Source of the DNA: Microbacterium gorillae
Lineage (GTDB): Bacteria; Actinomycetota; Actinomycetes; Actinomycetales; Microbacteriaceae
Direction: 5' to 3'
Assembly (NCBI RefSeq): GCF_000826185.2
Contig: NZ_LN648875.1
Coordinates: 988,356-1,052,355 of the forward strand
DNA length: 64,000 nt
In this document: positions 43,284 through 51,559 of the stretch, piece after piece
How the letters are laid out: every line of letters begins with the position of its first letter
Numbering within the stretch: position 1 is the stretch's first letter
Program-made: the position numbers and the translations under genes
Notes under the pieces: model-generated
What the model was told of the DNA's origin: nothing
The model's input: only the letters and a program-made list of their open reading frames with translations
Databases searched by the model: none

Positions 43284-44279
43284 TCAGCGGGAGACAGCGG
43301 GAACGCGCGGCCGGAGCGGAACAACGCGGGTGAGCGACTGCTCCCGGACCAGGATCAGCGTTCCGCCGCCGAACACCACGACGGCGAGCGCGACGAGGGC
43401 GATCGCGATCGGTCCCCGCGGGGCCACGATCGACTGACCGATCAGAGCCTGCGCCGTCACGATGGCGACCAGGGCTGCGAACGCGATGACCGCCAGCGCG
43501 GTGAGGCGGAACCGCACGCGCTCCGTCTGCAGCACCCGGATCTTCCGGCTGGCGACCTCGAGACCCATCAGGATCAGCGGGAGCACCTGCAGGGCGTGCA
43601 TGCCGATGAAGTGCGGCACGCGCAGATCGCCGCCGACCGTGCTCCACCCGAGGAGCGGCAGTCCGGGCCCGCCGTCCGCGACACCGACGGCGTGCGCGCC
43701 GGCTATGCCCTGGAAGTTCGACAATTGTCCGCTGGTCGGCGTCGTCATGAGGAAGGCCACGGCGAGTCCGGCGAGGCTGATCACGAGTGCCCCGCGAATC
43801 GCCCAGTTGCGGGAACGGGACTGCTCCGGGTTGCGCATGACCGCGAACGCGACGAGCAACGACATCATCCACACCATGCCGATGGAGCCGGCCATGATCG
43901 ACCACATCGCGATGTGCAGCGGGGTGGAGACGTTGAAGTGGCTGGTGGTGCCGAGAGCGACCGCCCCGACGATGATGGCGAGTTCGATCACCATGCCGAT
44001 GGTGACGAGTGTGCCGGCCCACCAGGCGGTCCGCTGCCAGCGACGCCGTCGACCGATCAACCACGCGAAGCTGATCGCGTAGACGGACGTGGAGATCGAG
44101 AACTTGATCGGCTTCAACCAGCCGTTCGTGCCCACGATCTGGACGGGATCGACGAACGCCATGATGACGCTGATCACACCGAGAACCGCGGCGGCGATGG
44201 CGATCGCGACGAGGGGACGGTGCCAGTGGGTCGGTGTGAGGTCGTGCGCGGGACGTGCGGATGTCGTGAGCTCGGTCAT
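43284..44279 (-). CDS. Polytopic membrane protein of unknown function
   Basis: 331 residues with about eight to nine transmembrane helices (for example near residues 25-43, 62-77, 88-112 and 258-278). The loop VGTNGWLKPIKFSIS after the first helix and the buried HFIGMHALQVLPL with two His are notable, the latter reminiscent of haem- or metal-binding membrane proteins. No family is recognised with confidence. Its ATG overlaps by 4 bp the stop of a small upstream open frame. Palindromes at 44473-44532 may regulate it. Confidence 0.7.
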   Translation of the reverse strand: MTELTTSARPAHDLTPTHWHRPLVAIAIAAAVLGVISVIMAFVDPVQIVGTNGWLKPIKFSISTSVYAISFAWLIGRRRRWQRTAWWAGTLVTIGMVIELAIIVGAVALGTTSHFNVSTPLHIAMWSIMAGSIGMVWMMSLLVAFAVMRNPEQSRSRNWAIRGALVISLAGLAVAFLMTTPTSGQLSNFQGIAGAHAVGVADGGPGLPLLGWSTVGGDLRVPHFIGMHALQVLPLILMGLEVASRKIRVLQTERVRFRLTALAVIAFAALVAIVTAQALIGQSIVAPRGPIAIALVALAVVVFGGGTLILVREQSLTRVVPLRPRVPAVSR

Positions 44280-44605
44280 TGGTCTGCCCTTTCGAATTCG
44301 GCGGGTCGACCGGTCTGGTCGGCCGAGGTGGGAAGTGTGCGTCCGACGTGCTCCTGCGCCATGATCCGCAGGCCGGCCAGGATCTGCTCTCCGACGACGG
44401 TGCCCAGGATCACCGCCCGGGCCAGATCGGCGGGGTCGGGTGCCTGTCGGACGTGGTCGATGATGCGAATGCCGATAGTGTCTCTATCGATAGTGCAGAT
44501 ATCAAGAGTCGGAAAAGAGTTCTCATGAGAACATCTCGAGCTGGCGAGCACGCGCGGCTCGGGATGCCGGGCCCCGATGTGAGACGGTTTCCGGAGTTCG
44601 GTCAT
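44276..44605 (-). CDS. Doubtful small ORF or gene remnant
   Basis: An open frame ending with a 4-bp overlap (ATGA) with the membrane-protein gene. Its last ~60 residues (DHVRQAPDPADLARAVILGTVVGEQILAGL) have gene-like codon use and a helical, amphipathic look, but no ATG, GTG or TTG lies in frame nearer than the ATG at 44605, and the N-terminal 45 residues look non-coding. It could be the 3' end of a decayed regulator, or a gene with an unusual start. Palindromes lie inside it. Confidence 0.25.
   Translation of the reverse strand: MTELRKPSHIGARHPEPRVLASSRCSHENSFPTLDICTIDRDTIGIRIIDHVRQAPDPADLARAVILGTVVGEQILAGLRIMAQEHVGRTLPTSADQTGRPAEFERADQ
44473..44493. promoter_or_regulatory. Overlapping inverted/direct repeats (CGATAG)
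   Basis: CGATAG-tgtct-CTATCG (44473-44489) is a perfect inverted repeat, it overlaps the palindrome CTATCGATAG (44484-44493), and CGATAGTG is directly repeated (44473-44480 and 44488-44495). The region is AT-rich compared with its surroundings. It is a likely operator between the membrane-protein gene and the sigma-factor pair. Confidence 0.5.
44519..44532. promoter_or_regulatory. Perfect 14-bp palindrome GTTCTCATGAGAAC
   Basis: A perfect dyad 108 bp upstream of the ATG of the sigma-factor partner gene at 44640. With the repeats at 44473-44495 it marks a regulatory region; the 360 bp between 44280 and 44639 otherwise hold only a doubtful small frame. Confidence 0.45.
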
Positions 44606-44639
44606 GACCAGTGTGAAACTCGAATCGAAGGAGCAGGTC

Positions 44640-45245
44640 ATGAGCGAGCACATGAACGCGGCCCTCACCGCCGCCGATCCGCTGGCGCGCGACGACGCGG
44701 CGGATGACCGCGAGATCGTCCGCCGGATGTCCGCCGCCGCCCGGACATCCATCGTCCGCCGCCGTCCGCGATGGCGTGTGCTGCTGCCGGTGGGCATCGC
44801 GGCGACCGTGGCGCTGACCGGCGCAGCGGTGCTGATCCCCCTCGGCAATCTGTTCATCGACGGTGTGTACGCGTCTGCCGACGCGGAGATCCCGGTCGTC
44901 TACACGACCGACACCGGCGCGACGCACAGCTGCCGCTACGCCGTGTACTTCGGTGACCCTTCCGACCGCACCCCTGCCGACAAGGCCCTGGCGGCGTTCG
45001 TGGCGAAGAACGACTGGACCGGTTTCGGACAGCGGGCGTATGAGATCGCGATCACGGATCCCTTCGTTCCCGGCGTCACCGGCTGGGTTGCGGACGATTC
45101 GCCGGCGGGAATCGATGAGGCGTCTCTCTCGCGCGCCATCGACACCGCCTTGGATGAGGCCATTCCGGCTCAGCTCCGTCAGGCGCAGGAGGGGCAGGAC
45201 GAGACGTTCAACGCCCGGACCGACTGCCACGGGGAGCTGCACTGA
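44640..45245 (+). CDS. Single-pass membrane protein, probable partner of the ECF sigma factor
   Basis: 201 residues: a cytoplasmic N-terminus of ~45 residues (ARDDAADDREIVRRMSAAART), one transmembrane helix at about 46-69 (VLLPVGIAATVALTGAAVLIPLG), and an extracytoplasmic C-terminus with three Cys-poor segments. There is no zinc HxxxCxxC motif. The ATG at 44640 has AAGGAG six bases upstream, better than the ATG at 44604. The stop overlaps the sigma gene start (TGATG). An anti-sigma role is inferred from coupling only. Confidence 0.6.
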   Translation: MSEHMNAALTAADPLARDDAADDREIVRRMSAAARTSIVRRRPRWRVLLPVGIAATVALTGAAVLIPLGNLFIDGVYASADAEIPVVYTTDTGATHSCRYAVYFGDPSDRTPADKALAAFVAKNDWTGFGQRAYEIAITDPFVPGVTGWVADDSPAGIDEASLSRAIDTALDEAIPAQLRQAQEGQDETFNARTDCHGELH

Positions 45246-45886
45246 TGGCCGCGGACCAGCCGGATCCCGAGACCCGGCGCTGGATCGAGAGCGTGGTGGA
45301 GCAGAACGGCGACGATCTCCTGCGGTACCTGCGCCGACGCGTCGATCAGCCCGAGGATGCCGCAGACCTCCTCGGCCACGTGCTGCTGGCCATCTGGAAA
45401 GGGGCCCGCCAGGTGCCGAAGGTTGAGCTCGACGCGCGACTGTGGTGCTTCGGGATCGCCCGGAACACCCTGCGCGAGCACCACCGCCGCACCGCGCGGC
45501 GCCTGGCGCTCGCCGACGACCTGCGCGACCGTCTCCGGGTCCGCCCCCACGGGGAGGATGCCGCCGAGATCGCCGAAGCGCAGTTCGCCGCCGCGGGTGT
45601 GCGGAAGGCGCTGACCACCCTGGATGACCGGTCGCGCGAGCTGATCACGCTGGTCCACTGGGACGGCTTCAGCATCGCCGAGGCGGCACGGATGCTGGGC
45701 ATGAACGAGTCCACGGCACGGACCCGGTACGGCCGTGCGCTCCGCCGTCTGCAAGCGCACCTCGCCGCAGAGTCTCGGCCGCCCGCGGACGCCCGCCGCG
45801 CGGCATCCGCCGCGCTGAGTGCGACCGAGGGCATCTCTGCCGGAGTCCTCGGGCATGAGGTCGTTGGCGCAGACCGTTTGACTTAG
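45245..45886 (+). CDS. ECF-type RNA polymerase sigma factor
   Basis: 213-residue ECF sigma factor. Region 2 is near residues 20-60 (LLRYLRRRVDQPEDAADLLGHVLLAIW) and region 4 near 120-170 (LITLVHWDGFSIAEAARMLGMNESTARTRYGRAL). A ~35-residue Ala-rich tail follows region 4. It is the second gene after its membrane partner, the reverse of the common sigma/anti-sigma order. Its stop codon TAG lies inside the operator of the next gene (merR-type). Confidence 0.83.
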   Translation: MAADQPDPETRRWIESVVEQNGDDLLRYLRRRVDQPEDAADLLGHVLLAIWKGARQVPKVELDARLWCFGIARNTLREHHRRTARRLALADDLRDRLRVRPHGEDAAEIAEAQFAAAGVRKALTTLDDRSRELITLVHWDGFSIAEAARMLGMNESTARTRYGRALRRLQAHLAAESRPPADARRAASAALSATEGISAGVLGHEVVGADRLT

Positions 45887-45908
45887 AGCGCGCTCTAAGT
45901 CCTAGCCT
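45878..45908 (+). promoter_or_regulatory. MerR-type promoter with a 20-bp palindromic operator
   Basis: TTGACT (45878-45883) and TAGCCT (45903-45908) are separated by 19 bp, the over-long spacing typical of MerR-controlled promoters, and the perfect palindrome ACTTAGAGCG/CGCTCTAAGT (45881-45900) fills the spacer. The GTG of the regulator begins at 45915, so the mRNA is probably leaderless. Confidence 0.75.
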
Positions 45909-45914
45909 GCTGGT

Positions 45915-46328
45915 GTGCCAGAGGATGACGTGGGGTTCACAGTCGCGCAGATGAGTGCGGCCACGGGGATGACAGCACACACCCTGCGCTACTACGAGCG
46001 TGCGGATCTGATCCGCCCGGTCGCCCGCAACTCCGGGAACCAGCGCCGGTACTCGTCGGCGGACGTTGAGTGGGTGAACTTCCTGCAGCGTCTGCGCGAG
46101 ACGGGTATGCCGATCGCTCAGATGCGCGAGTACGCGGCGTTGCGGGAGGAAGGCCCGGCGACCACCGAGCCTCGCTTGCGACTGCTGGAAGCGCATCAGG
46201 CGAGCCTGCGCGAGCAGATCGCCCGACTGCGCGTTCACGAGAATGCGCTGGCGGAGAAGATCGCGACCTACCGGGGTGACCTCGCCGCGCTCCAAGCACA
46301 CCAACAGAACGGGATGGAACATGACTGA
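45915..46328 (+). CDS. MerR-family transcriptional regulator
   Basis: 137-residue MerR regulator. The winged HTH is at about residues 8-75 (SAATGMTAHTLRYYERADLIRPVARNSGNQRRYS), followed by a long dimerisation coiled coil ending in QAHQQNGMEHD. There is no metal-binding Cys cluster, so it resembles the AdhR/small-molecule branch. It begins with GTG and autoregulates probably through the palindrome just upstream. The target is the CMD-family gene overlapping its end by 8 bp. Confidence 0.87.
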   Translation: MPEDDVGFTVAQMSAATGMTAHTLRYYERADLIRPVARNSGNQRRYSSADVEWVNFLQRLRETGMPIAQMREYAALREEGPATTEPRLRLLEAHQASLREQIARLRVHENALAEKIATYRGDLAALQAHQQNGMEHD

Positions 46329-46725
46329 TACGACCGAACGGAAGCGGCGCTTCGAGCACGGCAAGAATGTGCTCGATGCGATTGACGGCGCAGTAGGGGC
46401 GAGTGTCATCGACGCACTCGACGAAATCTCCCCGGAACTCGGCCACCAGGTGGTCGCGTGGGGATTCGGCGAGATCTACTCCCGACCTGACCTGGGGCCC
46501 CGGGATCGGCAACTCGTCACGCTTGGCATGCTCACCGCGCTCGGCGGGTGTGAGCCTCAGCTGGAGGTCCACATCAACGCAGCGCTCAACGTCGGACTCA
46601 CCCCTCAGCAGATCATCGAGGCATTCCTACATTCGGCCGTCTACTGCGGGTTCCCGCGCGCTCTGAACGCCACATTCACCGCGAAGAAGGCTTTCGCCGA
46701 GCGCGGACTGCTCCCCGTCGCGTAG
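46321..46725 (+). CDS. Carboxymuconolactone decarboxylase-family protein
   Basis: 134-residue CMD/AhpD-fold protein. The core reads LGGCEPQLEVHINAALNVGLTPQQIIEAFLH, in the gamma-CMD pattern; only one Cys is present at the site, so the CxxC of AhpD peroxidases is missing. Partnership with an AdhR-like MerR gene (8-bp overlap) suggests a stress response to reactive aldehydes or quinones (inference). The ATG is at 46321. Confidence 0.83.
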   Translation: MTDTTERKRRFEHGKNVLDAIDGAVGASVIDALDEISPELGHQVVAWGFGEIYSRPDLGPRDRQLVTLGMLTALGGCEPQLEVHINAALNVGLTPQQIIEAFLHSAVYCGFPRALNATFTAKKAFAERGLLPVA

Positions 46726-47033
46726 AAGCGGGCCGTCGCAACGCACCGCCCCCACCCGAAGGCCGTGAGCGCGTCATCGAACGCGGCCGCTCCCTGCCGA
46801 TCTCCGTCCATAACCTGCATGTCGCGACTTTCGGGAGCGCGTCCGCTGGCCCAGCACCACAGTGGGCTGATGGTACGACCTTCGTCATGCTCGGTTTTGC
46901 GATCGTGTTCTTCGTGCTCGCGGCCATCATGATCAGCGGCCGTCGTCGAGCTGCGAGGGAAAAGCAGAGCGCGAGTTCCGCTCGTAGCACCGGCGCGGTC
47001 GGCGGCGTGGCAGTCCGCTGGAAAGTGGATTCG
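46726..47033. other. 308-bp gap with only a doubtful short membrane ORF
   Basis: A frame from ATG 46887 begins MLGFAIVFFVLAAIMISGRRR, a plausible membrane anchor, but it loses coding character after ~30 residues and runs opposite to the FMN-reductase gene to 47321. It may be the remnant of a small membrane protein. I see no RNA gene or repeat. Confidence 0.35.
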
Positions 47034-47561
47034 TCAGTCGCTCTTCAGGCAGTCCGCGAAGGTTGTCCAGAAGGCGGCCAGGAGTTCGTCTGTTTCGTCG
47101 GACGCCAGCGCTTCGGGTTCCCACCGGATACATACCTCAGGTGTGCCGACGACGGTCATCCCGAGGTAGACGAGGATGCTGCGCAGGTGCGACTGGGCGA
47201 CCGCGGTTCCGGCGCTGTTGAGGCCTGTCCCGATGATCGCCGCGGTCCGGCCGGCGAAGGAGTTCTGGCCCCACGGCCGGGAGCCCCAGTCAATCGCGTT
47301 CTTCAGGGCACCGGGGATTGAACGGTTGTATTCCGGAGTCACGAACAGCACCGCATCGAACGACTCCAGCGCCTGCTTGAACGTGACGGCTGCGGCCGGG
47401 AACGAGTCGTCGTGGTCATAGTTGTACAGGGGCAGACAACGGATCGGGATCTCGGTCAGCTCCACCGAGGCGGGAGCCTTGGCGATGAGGCGCTCGGCCA
47501 ATCGCCGGTTGATCGATGACTCCGACACGCTGCCCACGATGTATCCCACACGAACACCCAC
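47034..47561 (-). CDS. NADPH-dependent FMN reductase/quinone reductase-like flavoprotein
   Basis: 175-residue flavodoxin-like reductase. The FMN phosphate loop is IVGSVSESSINR near the N-terminus, and the second flavin segment is VTPEYNRSIPGALKNAIDW, the signature of this family (azoreductase/ChrR/NQO-like). GTG 47561 lies eight bases after AAGGAAGGG; a longer ATG reading to 47600 adds 13 unlikely residues. It is divergent from a LysR regulator that probably controls it. Confidence 0.85.
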   Translation of the reverse strand: MGVRVGYIVGSVSESSINRRLAERLIAKAPASVELTEIPIRCLPLYNYDHDDSFPAAAVTFKQALESFDAVLFVTPEYNRSIPGALKNAIDWGSRPWGQNSFAGRTAAIIGTGLNSAGTAVAQSHLRSILVYLGMTVVGTPEVCIRWEPEALASDETDELLAAFWTTFADCLKSD

Positions 47562-47679
47562 GAACGGTTCCCTTCCTTCGACGCGTTGACCCAGGTCCAT
47601 CCGGCCCTGCTAACCAGCAAAGCCCACCGCCTGCGTCCAGAGAACTGCCGAACGCGGGCAGCAGTCATACGCTGGACGC

Positions 47680-48645
47680 ATGAATCTCGAGCTGCGTCAC
47701 TACCGGCTTTTCGCGACCGTGGCGCAGACACAGAGCTTCTCTGCGGCGGCCCGAGTACTGGGCATGTCGCAGCCCGCGGTGTCGCGAGGGGTCGCGGTGA
47801 TCGAGCGTCAACTCGGCACTCAGCTGGTCGAGCGGACCACCCGCAGATTCACTCTCACCCGGGCAGGCGCCACGCTTCACGCCGAGGCCCAGCGCGTCCT
47901 CGACGCCGCCGAGGCCGCCGAGGCCGCAACCATCCGATCCGGCACCGGACAGGTCCTCGTCGTCGGCGTCAAAGCCGACAGCGCGGGTGACTTCCTCCCC
48001 CGGCTGCTCAACGAATACGCCAGCGCATCGGAGGGCGTCAGGGTGGAGGTCGACTTCCGCGAAACCCACGAGCTGGCTACCGCCGTGACCCGGGGCGCCT
48101 GCGACGCGTGCGTGGTGGCCTGGCCGATCACCGCGCACGGCCTAGCTTGGCTGGAACTCTGGAGCGAACCCCGCGTCGCGGTCATTCCGCACACGCATCC
48201 GCTTGCGACCGCCGACAGCCTGCATGTCAAGGACCTCGTTCAGGAACCCGTAGCCCGGTGGCCGCACCTACCCGAGGACCTGGACCGCTACTACCAAGGA
48301 CGAGACACCCTGGCAGTGGACGCAGCGTCTGTCACCGGCCCCGCCGTCCGAGGACTGGCGGAGACGCTGCGCCTGGTCGAACTGGGAAAGGCAATCACTT
48401 TCCTCCCGCAGTCCGTGGCCGAGAGGTTCCAGAGGCCCCAACTGGTTGCGCGGCACGTCACCGGGCTCAGTTGCAGCCGGATGTTCCTGGGGTGGCGTGA
48501 CCAGCCACTCACCCCGGAAATCGAGCAATTCATCCGCACTTGCCGCCGCCTCGCTTCGAACGGACCGTCAGTCTCCGCCGCGACGCAGTTCGGCCCTGAC
48601 ACAACTGAGGCGCAGAGGGCGCGCAACGGATTCAACGGCGGGTGA
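47680..48645 (+). CDS. LysR-family transcriptional regulator
   Basis: 321-residue LysR regulator. The N-terminal HTH is at residues 1-60 (FATVAQTQSFSAAARVLGMSQPAVSRGVAVIERQLG), followed by a substrate-binding fold starting near 90 (VLVVGVKADSAGDFLP). It is divergent from the FMN-reductase gene across 118 bp, the classical LysR/target arrangement. The inducer is unknown. Confidence 0.88.
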   Translation: MNLELRHYRLFATVAQTQSFSAAARVLGMSQPAVSRGVAVIERQLGTQLVERTTRRFTLTRAGATLHAEAQRVLDAAEAAEAATIRSGTGQVLVVGVKADSAGDFLPRLLNEYASASEGVRVEVDFRETHELATAVTRGACDACVVAWPITAHGLAWLELWSEPRVAVIPHTHPLATADSLHVKDLVQEPVARWPHLPEDLDRYYQGRDTLAVDAASVTGPAVRGLAETLRLVELGKAITFLPQSVAERFQRPQLVARHVTGLSCSRMFLGWRDQPLTPEIEQFIRTCRRLASNGPSVSAATQFGPDTTEAQRARNGFNGG

Positions 48646-48774
48646 AAGCGAACCCCGCGAAACGCGCGGCACGCCCCACCACCGACCTACCGGCCACCGC
48701 CCGATCGCGCCGCCGCCAGCCGTCGCTACCAGACGATGACTGAGACACCGAACGGAGGGTGAGATGCTGGTCGG

Positions 48775-49293
48775 GTGACAAGCATCGACTCGACATTCGC
48801 CCCCGCGATTCGGGGAACGTTCTATCGAGCGATTGATCCGAACTTCCGCGAGTTCGCGATCGCGGGTTCGCGTTCGGTGGGCCGTTACTCGCGAGCGCAC
48901 GAGCCGACGCTCTATCTGAGCTCATCCGTCGACGGTGTCGAGGCCGCGATGATCGCCCACAAGGACACCCGTTCGGTGGCGCTTGAGATCGTTGAGATTG
49001 AGGTCGAAGCAGCCGGCATCGTCGACCTGCGCGATGCGAACGCTCTGGAGGCGGTCGGCATAGACCTCGCTGACGCGGTCGCTCCCTGGCAGGACATCGC
49101 TGCAGCCGGAGGAACGCCATCGTCGTGGGCCGTGCGCGACCGTCTCCTCGAGGTCGGCGCAAACGGACTGATCGACCCCTCGCGCAAGAGCCCGGGGCTC
49201 TGGCACCTGGTGCTGTTCCGCTGGAATGAGGCCGACGCACCCACCGTCCGGCCGGCGGGATCCCTGGCCCCGCTGCAGTCAAGCGGGGAATGA
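48775..49293 (+). CDS. RES-domain protein (NAD-degrading toxin family), no visible antitoxin
   Basis: 172 residues whose order of motifs fits the RES family: Arg in GTFYRAID, the GRYSRAHEPTLYLSSSVDGVEAAM segment with the Glu, and the C-terminal LIDPSRKSPGLWHLVLF with the Ser. Known RES toxins degrade NAD+ and are paired with an Xre/MbcA-type antitoxin. No such gene is adjacent: the upstream neighbour is LysR (129-bp gap) and the downstream gene is a convergent ArsR. It starts with GTG at 48775. Confidence 0.68.
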   Translation: MTSIDSTFAPAIRGTFYRAIDPNFREFAIAGSRSVGRYSRAHEPTLYLSSSVDGVEAAMIAHKDTRSVALEIVEIEVEAAGIVDLRDANALEAVGIDLADAVAPWQDIAAAGGTPSSWAVRDRLLEVGANGLIDPSRKSPGLWHLVLFRWNEADAPTVRPAGSLAPLQSSGE

Positions 49294-49314
49294 CGAGGTC
49301 GGTCCGGATCCAGA

Positions 49315-50094
49315 TCAGCGTCGCGGCGAGGGGGAAGCCGACTGAAGGAGTGACGCGAGTCCGGCTGTTCCGATGTCCGTGATGTCGACGCTGCGGGGGA
49401 CGTTGTTTCGGGTGATCCAACCGAGGCCGAAGAGGTGGTCTGTGACGGCGGTACCGAGCGGGCCCGCCAGGTGGTGTGCCTGCTCACTCCAGTCGACGCA
49501 GTAGCGCAGTGGTCGTGTGGTCGACATCAGCGTCGCCTCGATGCCCCATTCCGTGAGGGCCGCGGCCCCGTTGGTCGTGAGTCGGTAGTGATCACTTCTC
49601 CCGGATGACGAGAGCCTGTCCCCGGCGAGCTCGGGGTGATGGAGGCCGTCGCCGCCCGTGATCCAACCGGCACCGATGAACCCCTGGAACAGTTCGACTC
49701 CGGCTTGTCCGGCGAGGTGGCGATAGCAGGTGCGGGCGGTCCGGACCGCGTGCGCTCGGGTGTGGGCGCGCAGGGAGGTGATCGGGGTCCGCGGTGCGAG
49801 TTTGGCGAGGGCCTCGAGAACCCCCTCGACTTCGTCGGTCGCGAGTCGGTAGTAGCGGTGACGGCCCTGCTGGTCGACCGTGACGAGTCCATGGTTGAGG
49901 AGCACCGCCAGATGATTGCTGATCGTCGATGCGGAGACGCCGGCTTCTTCGGCCAGCCGCCCGGCCGGAAGGGCACGCCCATCGGCCAATGCCATCAGCA
50001 CCCGGGCGCGCCGGGCATCCGCGAATGCGGTCGCGACGCGTGCGATGTCCGGCTCACCCTGGAGCTGCGTGTGTCCGCTCAGGTTCTGGCTCAT
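49315..50094 (-). CDS. ArsR-family winged-helix regulator with a C-terminal extension
   Basis: 259 residues. The ArsR HTH occupies about 15-85 (ARRARVLMALADGRALPAGRLAEEAGVSASTISNHLAVLLNHGLV). The remaining ~170 residues repeat HTH-like elements (a second wing near TTNGAAALTEWGIEATLM), as in ArsR proteins controlling drug exporters. It is divergent from the MFS exporter with a 64-bp gap containing an imperfect palindrome CGAAACGCTTCG. Confidence 0.85.
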   Translation of the reverse strand: MSQNLSGHTQLQGEPDIARVATAFADARRARVLMALADGRALPAGRLAEEAGVSASTISNHLAVLLNHGLVTVDQQGRHRYYRLATDEVEGVLEALAKLAPRTPITSLRAHTRAHAVRTARTCYRHLAGQAGVELFQGFIGAGWITGGDGLHHPELAGDRLSSSGRSDHYRLTTNGAAALTEWGIEATLMSTTRPLRYCVDWSEQAHHLAGPLGTAVTDHLFGLGWITRNNVPRSVDITDIGTAGLASLLQSASPSPRR

Positions 50095-50158
50095 GCGTCG
50101 ATGGTACGGACGAAACGCTTCGACGCAGGCTGAAACGTCCCGGGTTGAAGATCGAGGT

Positions 50159-51526
50159 ATGGTTCGGACTCGATCCCGCTGGTCTCTGACGCTGGCGCTG
50201 TGCGGCGGCTACTTCCTCGTCCTGCTCGATGTGACGGTCGTCAATGTCGCACTCCCTGAGATCGGCGCACAGCTGCACGCGGGCAGCGCCGGGCTGGCGT
50301 GGGTGGTCGATGCCTACTCGGTGCCGTTGGCCGGACTCCTGCTGGTCTCGGGGGCGATCGGAGACGTGGTCGGGCATCGGCGAGTCGTGCTGCTCGGCAT
50401 GGTCGGCTTCGGAGTTGCGTCTGTCGCGTGCGCGCTCGCCCCGACGATCGGCGTGCTGGTCGCGGCCCGCGCCGTGCAGGGCGTCGGCGCAGCACTCATG
50501 CTCCCCGGCACGCTCGCTCTTCTTGTCGAAAGCAGTCCGGACGCGACGGGGAGAAACAGCATCGTCGGCGCATGGGCCGCGATCGGCGGGGCTGCGCTCC
50601 CTGCGGGCCCCGTGGTCGGCGGGATCCTGGTCCAAGCTGCCGGGTGGCGGACCGTGTTCTGGCTCTCCGTGCCGATCATCGCCCTCGCGCTGATCCCCGT
50701 CGTCCGACTCCACCGGTCGCCACAGCCGCGACGACCGCAACGGCACGTGGATCGGATCGGCGCTGTCCTGCTGGTCACGGCGCTGGTGTGCCTGGTCACC
50801 GCCATCATCCAGGTCCGCGAGTCGGGCCTGACCGCCGCGATCCTGGCCATCGCCGCGGCCTGTGCTCTGCTTGGCTTCCTGGCCACCGAGCGGCGCGTCA
50901 GCGATCCGCTCCTACCGGTGCCCCGGTCCTCGCGGCGCCCCTTGGGGCTGGCGTGTCTCGTGGCCGGGCTCATGAACTTCTGCGCCCTCGGCGGGTTGTT
51001 CCTGCTGACTCAGATCTTCCAGGACGTTCACCGGTTGAGCCCGCTGATGGCCGGCGCGCTGACGCTCCCGGCCATGCTGCCCCTTCCCTTGCTCGGCGCA
51101 CCCGCCGCGAAGCTCGCCTCTCGAATCGGAACCTGGCGGACCAGCGCGCTCGGCGCGGCGATCGCCGCCGCCGGCGCCGTGGGAATCGCTTTCACCCTGA
51201 CGAACACCGCTGCCGGGTACATCGTCCTGGCCTTCTTCCTCGCCGTATGGGGAACCGGGCTCGGTGTGCTCACGCCCGCGATCGTCACGGCAGCCCTGGC
51301 CACAACACCGACGGCTCCAGGTCTGGCATCCGGGGCGAGCAACACGGCACGCCAAACCGGCGGCGCGCTCGGCATCGCAGTCTTCGCCGCGATCGCGGGA
51401 TCGGTGGGCTCGGCTGGTTTCGCCCAGCACTCTGCAGCACTGTTCATCGCCACCGCCGTCATCTTCGTGCTCGCGGGCGTCATCGCCTTCGTCGCCCCAC
51501 TCCAGCTGCGGCGTCGCCCCTCGTGA
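50159..51526 (+). CDS. MFS multidrug exporter (DHA2 type)
   Basis: 455-residue major facilitator with 14 predicted helices. Motif A-like loop is GDVVGHRRV, and the conserved LDVTVVNVALPEIG at the start and RAVQGVGAALMLPGTLALL are typical of the EmrB/QacA drug:H+ antiporter branch. The ATG at 50159 is preferred to the frame from 49916, which crosses the ArsR start. It is probably repressed by the divergent ArsR protein. Confidence 0.88.
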   Translation: MVRTRSRWSLTLALCGGYFLVLLDVTVVNVALPEIGAQLHAGSAGLAWVVDAYSVPLAGLLLVSGAIGDVVGHRRVVLLGMVGFGVASVACALAPTIGVLVAARAVQGVGAALMLPGTLALLVESSPDATGRNSIVGAWAAIGGAALPAGPVVGGILVQAAGWRTVFWLSVPIIALALIPVVRLHRSPQPRRPQRHVDRIGAVLLVTALVCLVTAIIQVRESGLTAAILAIAAACALLGFLATERRVSDPLLPVPRSSRRPLGLACLVAGLMNFCALGGLFLLTQIFQDVHRLSPLMAGALTLPAMLPLPLLGAPAAKLASRIGTWRTSALGAAIAAAGAVGIAFTLTNTAAGYIVLAFFLAVWGTGLGVLTPAIVTAALATTPTAPGLASGASNTARQTGGALGIAVFAAIAGSVGSAGFAQHSAALFIATAVIFVLAGVIAFVAPLQLRRRPS

Positions 51527-51559
51527 CACCACGACGTGTCAGTCGTTCGGCCCCGGCAG

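Noticed and set aside
46887-47321. 144-residue plus-strand ORF beginning with a hydrophobic segment
   Set aside because: Only the first ~30 residues look protein-like; the rest is antisense to the FMN-reductase gene, which has strong family motifs.
50101-50158. Palindrome CGAAACGCTTCG as ArsR operator
   Set aside because: Only 10 of 12 positions match and such GC-rich imperfect repeats are common here; too weak to list as a feature.
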